A stretch of DNA of 64,000 nt, from assembly GCA_949284685.1 (NCBI GenBank), contig CASDWE010000002.1, forward strand, positions 722,106 through 786,105, in the 5' to 3' direction. Under the pieces are notes generated by a model. That model worked only from the letters and a program-made list of their open reading frames with translations, ran no database searches and had not been told where the DNA came from. Both the position numbers and the translations under genes were made by a program. Positions 51,431-61,162 of this stretch are shown here, piece by piece (the stretch's first letter is position 1; every line of letters begins with the position of its first letter). This stretch comes from an uncultured bacterium (lineage in GTDB: Bacteria; Bacillota_I; Bacilli_A; RFN20; CAG-826).

Positions 51431-52906
51431 ATGTCAAAATATATCTTAGCAATTGATCAAGGCACAACGTCGACACGCGCTATTATTTTTGATCGTCAAT
51501 CTGTGCCACTTTACATGGCTCAAAGAGAAGTCAAATGTTTTTATCCTAAATCTGGATGGGTTGAAAGTGATGCGTTAGAAATTTGGGTCAGCGTTATTGA
51601 TGTTATAAATGAAGTTTTAGTTAAAGCTAATTTAACATTTTCTAATATTGATTCAATTGGTATTACAAACCAACGCGAAACAACAATCGTATGGGATAAA
51701 AATACAGGGATGCCAGTTTATCATGCGATAATTTGGCAATCAAGACAATCTAAATCAATTTGTGATAAGCTAGAAAACAAAAAAGATTTTATACATAAAA
51801 AAACAGGTTTATTAATTAATCCATATTTTTCTGCATCTAAAATTCGCTTTATTTTAGATAATATAAAAGATGGACAAAAAAGAGCTATTAATGGTGAATT
51901 AATGGTTGGAACGATCGATACTTGGATTATGTATAAGATGAGTCATGGTAACATTTATGCGACTGATGTTAGCAATGCGTCTCGAACACTACTTTTTAAT
52001 ATTTTTGAGAAAAAATGGGACAAAGATTTGTGCGATTTATTTAATATTCCAATCGAAATATTACCAGAAGTAAAGCCATCATCGTTTGAATATGGTTTTG
52101 CTTCATTTTTCTCAAATAGGGTGAAAATTTGTGGAGTAGCAGGCGATCAACAAGCCGCATTATTTGGCCAAGCGTGTTTTAAAAAAGGCGATAGTAAGAA
52201 CACCTATGGAACTGGTTGCTTTATGCTCATGAATATCGGAAAAGAACCACTTCTTTCAAAAAATGGTCTATTAACAACAATTGCTTGGCAAATAGGCGAT
52301 GAAACAATTTACGCTATGGAGGGATCTGTTTTTATTGGTGGTGCAGTAGTGCAATGGCTAAGAGATGAAATGAAAATGATTTCTGCATCTGCAGAAAGCG
52401 AAGACTTTGCATATAAATGTGAAGATAGCAATGGTATATATGTTGTTCCAGCTTTTGTTGGTTTAGGCACACCATATTGGCAAAACGATGTTCGTGGTTC
52501 GGTTTTTGGTCTAACTCGTGGTTCAAATCGTTATCAGTTCGTTAGAGCGTGTTTAGAATCTATTGCATATCAATCTAAAGATGTCATTGATGTTATGAAA
52601 GAAGAAACTAAATTAGATATAACTTGTTTAAAAGTTGATGGGGGAGCCACTGATAATAATTATTTAATGCAATTCCAAAGTGATATTTTACAAACAACAA
52701 TATCTCTACCAAAATGTATAGAAACAACTGCCCTCGGTGTAAGTTATTTAAGCGGCCTAGCTTCAGGATATTATAAATCTTTAGACGATATACATTCCTG
52801 TTATTATAGCAAAAAGCAATTTCACCCCCTTATGAGTAAAAATAAGGCTATTGAAAAATGTGAAGGTTGGCGAAAAGCTATCAACGCTACAATTGCGTTT
52901 AAATAG
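51431..52906 (+). CDS. glpK: Glycerol kinase
   Basis: A 491-residue FGGY-family kinase making glycerol-3-phosphate for lipid synthesis or glycolysis. ATP-binding start AIDQGTTSTRAIIFD; NQRETTIVWDK and HAIIWQSRQS for substrate binding; AGDQQAALFGQ; GTGCFMLMN; GGAVVQWLRD; and VDGGATDNNYLMQFQ all match GlpK. Length is normal. No glpF or glpD beside it. Six bases after the pepP stop. Confidence 0.94.
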   Translation: MSKYILAIDQGTTSTRAIIFDRQSVPLYMAQREVKCFYPKSGWVESDALEIWVSVIDVINEVLVKANLTFSNIDSIGITNQRETTIVWDKNTGMPVYHAIIWQSRQSKSICDKLENKKDFIHKKTGLLINPYFSASKIRFILDNIKDGQKRAINGELMVGTIDTWIMYKMSHGNIYATDVSNASRTLLFNIFEKKWDKDLCDLFNIPIEILPEVKPSSFEYGFASFFSNRVKICGVAGDQQAALFGQACFKKGDSKNTYGTGCFMLMNIGKEPLLSKNGLLTTIAWQIGDETIYAMEGSVFIGGAVVQWLRDEMKMISASAESEDFAYKCEDSNGIYVVPAFVGLGTPYWQNDVRGSVFGLTRGSNRYQFVRACLESIAYQSKDVIDVMKEETKLDITCLKVDGGATDNNYLMQFQSDILQTTISLPKCIETTALGVSYLSGLASGYYKSLDDIHSCYYSKKQFHPLMSKNKAIEKCEGWRKAINATIAFK

Positions 52907-52919
52907 AACTATAAAATGT

Positions 52920-52925
52920 TATAAT
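52920..52925 (+). promoter_or_regulatory. -10 box of addB, probably leaderless
   Basis: TATAAT ends 8 bases before the ATG at 52934 and no ribosome site exists, so the addBA transcript should begin at or close to the start codon. Confidence 0.5.
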
Positions 52926-52933
52926 TATGAACG

Positions 52934-55195
52934 ATGGAAAAAATTTTTATTGCACCTAGTTCATTTAAAAAAACAATTATTACCGAATATTTAAAATCAA
53001 ATATTTTTTCATCAGTTCACGTATATAGTAAAGAAGATTTAATTGATTTTTTATATCCTTGGTTTAAATCTAAATCTATAAATTTATTAATGAAAGAATT
53101 TGACTTTTCATATTTAAAAGCCAAAAACTATCTTTTTTATTTAAGATTTTTTGATATAAGTAAAGCGAGTAAAATGCCTTTGATGAATGAAATATATAGA
53201 TTTTTAAAAGATAACAAAATGGTTTTATTTGACGAGTTTGCAAAACAATTAGTTATTGGAAAAACAATAGATGTTTATGGATATTATTCTGACGATAAAT
53301 TCTTGCAATTTTTATTAAAAAAACTGCAAATAACACCTAATTTTATTAAAAACCACGGTATTTTGCAAAATAATAAGTGTTATATATATGACACTATCGA
53401 GGAAGAATGTCATCATTTATTTATCAATATTTTAAAATGCTACAATGATGGCGTTTCATTAAATGATATATACATTTATGGTTATTCTAATGAATATAAA
53501 TTTTATTTTGACTATTATAGTAATTTATATAATTTACCTATAAATAATTTTCCTAAATTTAATTTTTATTCTTTAAATTTTGTTAAAGTTTTTTTAAAAC
53601 AATTTAAAAGGACAAACAATATAGATTTGTGTTTGAATGATATAGAAAAGTTGATAAAAAACAATCATGAATTATTTATACAATTTAAAGATTTAGTGGT
53701 TTCAAATTTTGATCAAACGCTTAGCAACGCTCAACAACTTGATATTTTTAAAGAAGTATTTAAAAGCAAAAATAATATTGATGTTTTTGATAATGCAGTA
53801 ACGATTATTAATGATTATACATATATTAAAAACAAGCACATTTTCTGTATCGGATTTAATCAAAACTCTTATCCAAAAATTAAATTTGATACGGATGTTA
53901 TTTTTGATTCTGACAAAAGGATTTTAAATGTACCAACAAGCGAAGAAGAGAATTTAATTAACAAACTATCTCTAGTGGATTTTTTAAAAAGCGATAATAC
54001 ATTTTATTTTTCTTTTGCCAATAAAAGCTATACTAACAATTATTATTTGTCTTTTATTGCACTTAATAATAATTTTGAAATAATTAAAAAATGCGAAGAC
54101 TTGTTTGACTATAGTAAAGTTTCTAGTTTAAATTTCGCGATGAAATCTGAAGATATATTTAATAAATATGGAAAAAAAGATAACTATTTGACTTCGTTTC
54201 GAAAATCTTTAGATTATTCTTATAATTCTTATGATAACCAATTTAAAAAATTTTCTATTTTTAATGATAAATCAAAACTTCGCTATTCATATTCATCATT
54301 AAACTCTTTTGCTAAGTGTCCATTTTCATATTATCTACAATATGTTTTAAAAATCAGTGAAAACGAAACAACATTTTCACTTCAACTTGGTAATTTTGTT
54401 CATGAAATATTTCTAATTGGTCTTAAAAATAATAATTACAATTTTGAAGAGATATTCAACACATGTCTATATAATAATAAATATCAATTTACACCAAAAG
54501 AATTATTTATAATAAATGGTCTAAAAAGCAGGATGCATCAGGTTTTTAACTTTAACAGCTCCCATAAAAACAAAATTAAAAATGCTAAATTTTATTTAGA
54601 AAAATCTTTTAGTTTTAATTTAACAGAAAATTCAATTTTTGAAGGACGAATTGATAAATTAATTGTTACAAACAATTCATTTTATTCGATAGTGGATTAT
54701 AAAACTGGAAACATAAGTTTGGATATAAACATGTTTAAATATGGTCTTGATTTACAATTGATTAGTTATGGAATGCTGATTAATTATGATCAAAATTTTT
54801 CTCATCTTTCTCTTGCTGGCCTATACTATCAAACAGTTTTTAATAAAGTAAATGACGATAATGAAAAGCATTATAAACTTAATGGTTTGTCACTTTATAA
54901 TCCGATATATTTAACTGACTTTGCTTACAATGAATTTGTCTTAAATAAAAAAAGTAATATGATTAGTGAAAGCGAATTTGATCAACACATCAACACTTGC
55001 TTAAATCAATACTTATCTATGGATAAAAAGATAAGAAATAATGATTTTTTAATAGCACCTCTTTGCAAAGGAAAATCTTTTGATTCATGTATTTATTGTA
55101 AATTTAAAGATATTTGTTTTGTAAAGAATAACCAAAGATTAGAAATTGGAAAAAACGTTGAAGAAGAGGAGGACTATAATGATGAATCCTTCTAA
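52934..55195 (+). CDS. addB: AddB/RexB-like nuclease subunit of the AddAB recombination complex, compact form
   Basis: A 753-residue partner of AddA for double-strand-break repair. The C-terminal PD-(D/E)XK nuclease has GRIDKL, then IVDYKTGN. Four Cys sit in the iron-sulfur arrangement of AddB: one in AKCPFSYYL and three in SCIYCKFKDIC. The N-terminal two thirds replaces the inactive helicase of AddB (usually ~1150 residues in total); no Walker A is visible (start MEKIFIAPSSFKKT). It is therefore a shortened AddB. Its end overlaps addA by 17 bases. Confidence 0.85.
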   Translation: MEKIFIAPSSFKKTIITEYLKSNIFSSVHVYSKEDLIDFLYPWFKSKSINLLMKEFDFSYLKAKNYLFYLRFFDISKASKMPLMNEIYRFLKDNKMVLFDEFAKQLVIGKTIDVYGYYSDDKFLQFLLKKLQITPNFIKNHGILQNNKCYIYDTIEEECHHLFINILKCYNDGVSLNDIYIYGYSNEYKFYFDYYSNLYNLPINNFPKFNFYSLNFVKVFLKQFKRTNNIDLCLNDIEKLIKNNHELFIQFKDLVVSNFDQTLSNAQQLDIFKEVFKSKNNIDVFDNAVTIINDYTYIKNKHIFCIGFNQNSYPKIKFDTDVIFDSDKRILNVPTSEEENLINKLSLVDFLKSDNTFYFSFANKSYTNNYYLSFIALNNNFEIIKKCEDLFDYSKVSSLNFAMKSEDIFNKYGKKDNYLTSFRKSLDYSYNSYDNQFKKFSIFNDKSKLRYSYSSLNSFAKCPFSYYLQYVLKISENETTFSLQLGNFVHEIFLIGLKNNNYNFEEIFNTCLYNNKYQFTPKELFIINGLKSRMHQVFNFNSSHKNKIKNAKFYLEKSFSFNLTENSIFEGRIDKLIVTNNSFYSIVDYKTGNISLDINMFKYGLDLQLISYGMLINYDQNFSHLSLAGLYYQTVFNKVNDDNEKHYKLNGLSLYNPIYLTDFAYNEFVLNKKSNMISESEFDQHINTCLNQYLSMDKKIRNNDFLIAPLCKGKSFDSCIYCKFKDICFVKNNQRLEIGKNVEEEEDYNDESF

Positions 55196-58100
55196 AGAAC
55201 AATTACAAGCAATTCAAAGCCATCACGAAAATGTTTTAGTTAATGCTGGTGCTGGAAGTGGCAAAACATGGGTGTTAGGCGAACATGTTCTCTATTTAAT
55301 GAAAAATTATAATTATCACATTCTTGATTTTCTTATTGTAACGTTTACTAATGCAGCGGCTAATGAGATGAAAACAAGAATTAAAAATATGATATCTAAT
55401 GATGATAGTTTAAAAAAATATGCGGATAATGTTGAATTTGCACACATTCAAACATTCGACGCTTTTAATTTGTTTTTGGTAAAAAAATTCCATGATTTTA
55501 TTAAATTACAAGACGAAATTGATATACAAGATAAATCTATTTTTAATATTGAAATTGAAAAATATATCAACGAAGAATTAGATAAATATTATGAAAGTGA
55601 TAATTCTTTATTACATGAAGTTATTAATGTTTTTTGCGATAAAGATGATCAAAAAATACATATGATAATACTTGATATCATCAATTATTATGATAGTTGT
55701 ATAGATGGTGATAAAGCTTTATATAATTTACTTATCAATCCTTATAAAAATGATTTTATAAATAAAGTCGTTGATACTTATTTTTTAAACATTAAAGCCC
55801 AATTTGCGGAGATTTATAACAAAATTGACTTATTTTCGCCTTATAAAGAAATTTATGAAAATTATCTTAACCAATATAATTGTCTAGATTTTTCTAGCTA
55901 TGATAATTTTTTAACTAGTATCAAAGATGTTAATTTTCCTAATAAAAATTCCAAAGGAGCAAGAAAAATAAAAAATGATGATTCAGAACTTTATAATATG
56001 ATAGGTGAAATAGGTGAAACGTTTAAAAAAATCAAAGAAAAAATTTATAATTTCGGCTATTTTAATGATATCGTACATCATCATATGCATTGTAAAGAAT
56101 ATTTAGAATTACTTATTGATATTGCAAAAAAAGTTATAAATAGATTAAAAAACTTTAAAAAAGATAATTGTATATACGATTTTAATGATATTGCTAAATT
56201 TGCACTTGAAATTTTAAGTAACGATGAATGTTTAAAAATCGTTAAAGACGAATTTAAATATATTATGATTGATGAATATCAAGACACTAACGATATTCAA
56301 GAAGCTCTTATTTCAAAATTAGAAAATTCAAATGTTTTTATGGTCGGCGACGTTAAACAATCCATATATCGATTTAGAAATGCAAATTGTGTTATTTTTC
56401 TAGATAAATATCTTGCATATAAAAATCGTAATGGTGGCAAAAAAATTGATATGACATTGAACTTTAGATCAAGAAAAGAAATCATTGATGGTATTAATTT
56501 AATGTTTGATACTTTAATGACAAAAAATACAAATTTAATCGATTATAATGATGGACATGTTTCGTTTTATGGTCAAAAATCTTACGATAAAAAAATCGAA
56601 AATTATGATTATGGAATTAATTTTTTAACTTATGATTGTGAAAAATACAAATTAAGAAAACATCAATATGAAATAATAGCAAAAGATATTATTAACAAAA
56701 TATCTAAAAAAATGAAATTGTTAGACGCCTCTAAAGGAGAATTTTATGATTGTACTTATAAGGATTTTGCTATTATAGTCGATAGGAATACTAATTTCGA
56801 TGAAATCATTCGTGTTTTTAATGAATATCAGATTCCTATTTTTGCTGTTGAAGATTCAAATATATTAAATAATGATATTTCTTCTTTAATTTTTAATTTG
56901 ATGAATTTGGTGTACTTATCTAGTCTTGGACAATATGATAATAGTGATTTCAAACATAGTTATATAAGCGTTATAAGAAGTTTTATTTATTCATACGACG
57001 ATGAAAAAATTTATAATCTATTCGATAAGGGCAATTACATAAATGATGATTTGTTTCTTATAATAAAAAATCTAACCAAACAATTAAACGAATTGTCTTT
57101 ATATGATTTAGCTTGTTCGTTAATTGAAAAAACTAATCTTTTAAATAAAATTATTAATCTTAATGATTTTCATAGCATTCATCTTTGTATTAATTCTTTC
57201 CTTGATAAAATTAATGCTTTAGACAATTTAGGATACTCTTTAGAAGATTTTACTATTTATTTCAATCAGATTAAGGATAGCGGCGAAGAGTTAAAAGGCT
57301 CAAATTTTAAACTTGATGATAATGTAGTGACCTTAACGAATATTCATAAATCAAAAGGTCTAGAATATAAAGTTTGTTATTATGTGGATTTGGATAAAAA
57401 ATTTAATATCAGTGATATAAAAAAGACATTTCTGATAAGTAAAGACTATGGATTAGTTTGCAATAATTACGAAAAAGGATATAATGCTAACTCGTTTTTT
57501 AAGCAATTGCAGATAGATAATTTAAAACAAGCTGATTTTGAAGAAAAATTACGTTTGCTATATGTTGCGCTGACTAGAGCAAAAGAAATGATTTATATTA
57601 TTTTGCCGCTTAAAGAAAAAGACAAAATACAAATGAAATCAATTAACGATTCAAATAATTTTAGAAAAATATTGTTATTCGTTTATAAAAATTTTAAAAA
57701 CATAAACGCAGATAGTCTACTCGCTGAAGATATTAAATTTAATAATTTTAATAACGAAGAAAAAGTTTTAAATTTTGATATTCTTGATAGCAAACAAATT
57801 GAGTATACAAAAATTAATAAAGTTCGAGCCTCAAAAGAAACAAGTTATGATATTGATGAAAATTTGTTAATTTTTGGAAATCGTCTCCATCATTTGCTTC
57901 AATTAACTGATTTTGTAAAAAAAGATACATCATTTATAAGCGATAATAAGTTAAAAATGTATGTTGACAATGTATTAAAACACGAACTTTTTTCTAATCT
58001 TAAAGAGGCTACTATTTTAAAAGAATATGAATTTTATGACGAGATTAATCATGTCAATGGTATTATTGATTGTTTGATTATTAAAAAAGATGAAATATTA

Positions 58101-58250
58101 ATTATTGATTATAAAACCAAACAAATCGATGATGAATTGTATAATATTCAACTAGAGACATATAAAAATTTCATAAAACAATTGACTAATAAAAATATCC
58201 GCTTATATTTATTAAGCATTATAGATGATAAAATAAAGGAGGTTAAATGA
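55179..58250 (+). CDS. addA: AddA helicase-nuclease subunit
   Basis: A 1023-residue UvrD-type helicase plus nuclease. Helicase motifs in order: NAGAGSGKTWV, TFTNAAANEMK, MIDEYQDTND, VGDVKQSIYRFR, LNFRSRKE, TNIHKSKGLEYK and YVALTRAKE. C-terminal PD-(D/E)XK motif GIIDCLIIK, then IIDYKTKQ. With AddB it resects DNA ends, regulated by Chi. ATG 55179 is preferred over 55146 because AGGAGG lies 7 bases upstream. Its stop overlaps the next ATG. Confidence 0.93.
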   Translation: MMNPSKEQLQAIQSHHENVLVNAGAGSGKTWVLGEHVLYLMKNYNYHILDFLIVTFTNAAANEMKTRIKNMISNDDSLKKYADNVEFAHIQTFDAFNLFLVKKFHDFIKLQDEIDIQDKSIFNIEIEKYINEELDKYYESDNSLLHEVINVFCDKDDQKIHMIILDIINYYDSCIDGDKALYNLLINPYKNDFINKVVDTYFLNIKAQFAEIYNKIDLFSPYKEIYENYLNQYNCLDFSSYDNFLTSIKDVNFPNKNSKGARKIKNDDSELYNMIGEIGETFKKIKEKIYNFGYFNDIVHHHMHCKEYLELLIDIAKKVINRLKNFKKDNCIYDFNDIAKFALEILSNDECLKIVKDEFKYIMIDEYQDTNDIQEALISKLENSNVFMVGDVKQSIYRFRNANCVIFLDKYLAYKNRNGGKKIDMTLNFRSRKEIIDGINLMFDTLMTKNTNLIDYNDGHVSFYGQKSYDKKIENYDYGINFLTYDCEKYKLRKHQYEIIAKDIINKISKKMKLLDASKGEFYDCTYKDFAIIVDRNTNFDEIIRVFNEYQIPIFAVEDSNILNNDISSLIFNLMNLVYLSSLGQYDNSDFKHSYISVIRSFIYSYDDEKIYNLFDKGNYINDDLFLIIKNLTKQLNELSLYDLACSLIEKTNLLNKIINLNDFHSIHLCINSFLDKINALDNLGYSLEDFTIYFNQIKDSGEELKGSNFKLDDNVVTLTNIHKSKGLEYKVCYYVDLDKKFNISDIKKTFLISKDYGLVCNNYEKGYNANSFFKQLQIDNLKQADFEEKLRLLYVALTRAKEMIYIILPLKEKDKIQMKSINDSNNFRKILLFVYKNFKNINADSLLAEDIKFNNFNNEEKVLNFDILDSKQIEYTKINKVRASKETSYDIDENLLIFGNRLHHLLQLTDFVKKDTSFISDNKLKMYVDNVLKHELFSNLKEATILKEYEFYDEINHVNGIIDCLIIKKDEILIIDYKTKQIDDELYNIQLETYKNFIKQLTNKNIRLYLLSIIDDKIKEVK

Positions 58251-59353
58251 TGGATAGGATTTTAACAAAAGAACAATTTTCAAAAGTCGCTGAACCATAC
58301 ATCAAAAATCTTCATATTGATGTAGATTTTACATACGAGGTTTATGAATTATCGGTTGAAGCAATCAAGTCGTTAAAAGATAGCAATATTATAAAAAGCA
58401 TTCAACCTATCAACTCCTTACAATTGATTTATTACATTTTTGGTGAGTTTTATTATTCAATCAATAATGTAAGTGAAGAAAATTATCAAAAATTCATTCA
58501 TAATGACAAAATCAAAATGCAAATGGCTTCTGTGGTTTCTGATAAGTATATGTCTTTAGATTTTTTCAATTATAAAGAAAAAGCGCTTGGAAACAAATTT
58601 TTGCCTCCAATCTCCTCTCTTGATACATATCTAAACTTTATGATTACCACATTAAACAAAACGCCAAAGAATAATCCAAGTCAAACTTTGATTAGCGATT
58701 TATTGAGTAAATCAATTAGCATTAGCCGTTGCATTTTATATCTTTTAACTATGGGCTTTGAAACTGAAGCAATGGCTTCGTGGAGAACTCTTCACGAATG
58801 TGAATGTACATTGATTGTCTTAAAAAAATACGGTCAGCCATTAGTGGATACATATCTAAAACATATGAAATACGCTATTGCATATCGAAACGGTTTAAAA
58901 ACAAAAGAAGAAACTGATGAAGTTTTTGTCGAAATAAAAGAAAAAATGAAAATGCATGATTTACGCAGTAAAGATATGAAAAAATTCATTGAATATGGTT
59001 GGTTATATGACACTGATGAATCAAAAGATTCAACCTTTAAGCTTAATTTTAGAGATGGTTTGCAATTTGTCGCAGGATTAAAATCATACAATAAAATATA
59101 TGAACAATCTTCAGAAATCGTCCACTCCACACCTATGTTAATATATTCAAATAAAGCATATTATTATTTATTGACATTAATTAGTTTATATGAATCATTT
59201 TTTCGAATTGAATCAATATTTACATCATATTTTTTCATCGAAAATTTTAAACAACAAATTGGTCAATACAATAACATGCGAAAAATGTATTTTTCACAAT
59301 TATTATCTATTTATAAAAAAGAAATTAGTCATTTTAAAAATGACAAAAATTAA
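58250..59353 (+). CDS. DUF5677-like protein of unknown function
   Basis: A 367-residue, mostly helical protein. The middle resembles DUF5677 (RCILYLLTMGFETEAMASW, then RTLHECECTLIVLKKYG), a family with HEPN-like helical bundles. A late EIVHSTP may supply a conserved His. No membrane helix. Start 58250 has AAAGGAGG 7 bases before; 58247 overlapping addA is the alternative. Being coupled to addA suggests a defence or repair link but does not show one. Confidence 0.6.
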   Translation: MDRILTKEQFSKVAEPYIKNLHIDVDFTYEVYELSVEAIKSLKDSNIIKSIQPINSLQLIYYIFGEFYYSINNVSEENYQKFIHNDKIKMQMASVVSDKYMSLDFFNYKEKALGNKFLPPISSLDTYLNFMITTLNKTPKNNPSQTLISDLLSKSISISRCILYLLTMGFETEAMASWRTLHECECTLIVLKKYGQPLVDTYLKHMKYAIAYRNGLKTKEETDEVFVEIKEKMKMHDLRSKDMKKFIEYGWLYDTDESKDSTFKLNFRDGLQFVAGLKSYNKIYEQSSEIVHSTPMLIYSNKAYYYLLTLISLYESFFRIESIFTSYFFIENFKQQIGQYNNMRKMYFSQLLSIYKKEISHFKNDKN

Positions 59354-60990
59354 ACATCTGCGTAACAACTACCGCCAATAAATTCTCTAAATACTGAATT
59401 GCATGGCACCCATTTATCATCTAGGTCATCGAAAAATTTTAACATTCTTATCAATCTTTCAGCGATTGGGAAATATGGTGAATCACGATCGATTTTGCTA
59501 AGTAGTGGAAGAGCATATTTTTTCATAACCGATAATTCATAAACTAAGAAAGAATTAAAAACAAAATCAGCACCTTCTTGGTTATCATAAATCCATTTAA
59601 ATTCGCCTTTTCTGACACTTGGCCACATTTCTAATGTTTCTAAGGCGGAAGCGTTTCTAAATTGATAGTCACGAACTATTCTTCTTAACAAACGCAAGTC
59701 TGTTAAAGACATTGGATTTTGATTATCAAAATTGATTTGAGCTTGTGGGGCAATATAAATTTTAAATTTTTGATGTCGAGGAATAGAATTTGTCAACATA
59801 TCATTTAATGCGTGGATACCTTCAATAATAATTGGTTCATCTAAACCAACTTTCAAAGTTCTTCCTTTGACTCTTCTACCTAGAGTGAAATCAAATTTAG
59901 GTAATTCAACTTCATATCCTTCGATTAAATCAGAAATATTTTTGTTGAATAGTTCAATATCAAGTGCTTTTACATCTTCTAAATCTGGATCACCATTTTC
60001 ATCTTTTGGTACAGCATCTTTAGGTAAATAATAGTCATCAATCGAAACTCGTATTGGACGAATTCCACGCGATAGTAATTCAATTCTTAAACGGTTAGCA
60101 AAAGTAGTTTTGCCTGAACTAGATGGGCCAGCAATACAAATTAGGCGAATAGAATCGATATCTTTTTCAATTAAATCACCAAGTTCAGCAAATTGAGCGT
60201 TATGACTATGTTCACACATGTTAATAAAATCAACCGCACCATAATTTCTTGTCATTTCATTAATTCCAGCAACTGTATCAATACCTGCGATTGAAGCCCA
60301 CGCATGAGCACGTTTTAAAGTTCTTCCATATGTAGGCGCATCTTTAAATTCTGGAATCTCGCCATTACACTCGGAACGTGGGTATTGAATAATAATGCCA
60401 GGAGAATAAAATTTTAAACGCCATTTTTTGATATATCCTAATGAAGGAACCATTCTTTCATACATATAGTTTTTATAATCGCCACATGTATAAATATGAG
60501 CGTCTTTTTCTGGGCGATATTTCATCAATTTTGTTTTATCTAAAAATCCTTCTTTTTCATATATTCTTATAGCTTCTTCTTTAGAAATTTTGCATCTGAC
60601 AAGAGGTAGATCTTCCTTGATTAATCGATGCATCTCTTTTTCTAATTCTAATGTCAATTTTGTAGACGCGGTTTTATTTTCATTTAGGATTTGTAAAAAA
60701 ATTGAACGAGAGACATTATAAGAAAATCTAAATTGAATATTTTTTGCAATATTATGCATTGCCATAGCAACTAAATATCTTAAACTTGCTTCATATATTT
60801 TAATGGAATCGCGATCTTTGCAAGTTAATGGTTCGACAACGCAATCTTTTTCCAACATGTAAGTTAATTCTCTTACACGATTATCGATTCTTGCACAAAT
60901 ATATTCTTTACTATCTCCAACAACTTCTAAAACGCTGACAGGTTTGTTAAAAGTTTTTTCTTGTCCTAAAATTTTTACTTTAAATTGCAT
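59350..60990 (-). CDS. TGS-domain uridine kinase-like nucleoside kinase
   Basis: A 546-residue protein of the long uridine-kinase type found in many Firmicutes. N-terminal TGS domain (residues 1-60), then a ThrRS-editing-like region (GGDYKNYM-type motif here CGDYKNYMYERMVP), then a P-loop kinase: GPSSSGKTTFANRL, SIDDYY, PKFDFTLGRR, IIIEGIHALN and RRIVRDYQFR. Substrate probably a nucleoside; the TGS part suggests nucleotide sensing. The start is set at 60990, with GAGG upstream, giving MQFKVKILG. Its end overlaps the DUF5677-like gene by 4 bases. Confidence 0.85.
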   Translation of the reverse strand: MQFKVKILGQEKTFNKPVSVLEVVGDSKEYICARIDNRVRELTYMLEKDCVVEPLTCKDRDSIKIYEASLRYLVAMAMHNIAKNIQFRFSYNVSRSIFLQILNENKTASTKLTLELEKEMHRLIKEDLPLVRCKISKEEAIRIYEKEGFLDKTKLMKYRPEKDAHIYTCGDYKNYMYERMVPSLGYIKKWRLKFYSPGIIIQYPRSECNGEIPEFKDAPTYGRTLKRAHAWASIAGIDTVAGINEMTRNYGAVDFINMCEHSHNAQFAELGDLIEKDIDSIRLICIAGPSSSGKTTFANRLRIELLSRGIRPIRVSIDDYYLPKDAVPKDENGDPDLEDVKALDIELFNKNISDLIEGYEVELPKFDFTLGRRVKGRTLKVGLDEPIIIEGIHALNDMLTNSIPRHQKFKIYIAPQAQINFDNQNPMSLTDLRLLRRIVRDYQFRNASALETLEMWPSVRKGEFKWIYDNQEGADFVFNSFLVYELSVMKKYALPLLSKIDRDSPYFPIAERLIRMLKFFDDLDDKWVPCNSVFREFIGGSCYADV

Positions 60991-61162
60991 ATAGTCCTCA
61001 CTTTCTTGGTATATTAATTTTAGCAACTTAATATGTTATTGAAAATTGTTTTCAATTTCTTTGACTATCTTTATTATAAATAAAGAATTTGAATTTTTCT
61101 AACAAATAGTTTTTATCAACTATATTAAATGGTATCATATATATTTAGTTGAGGTCATTTAT

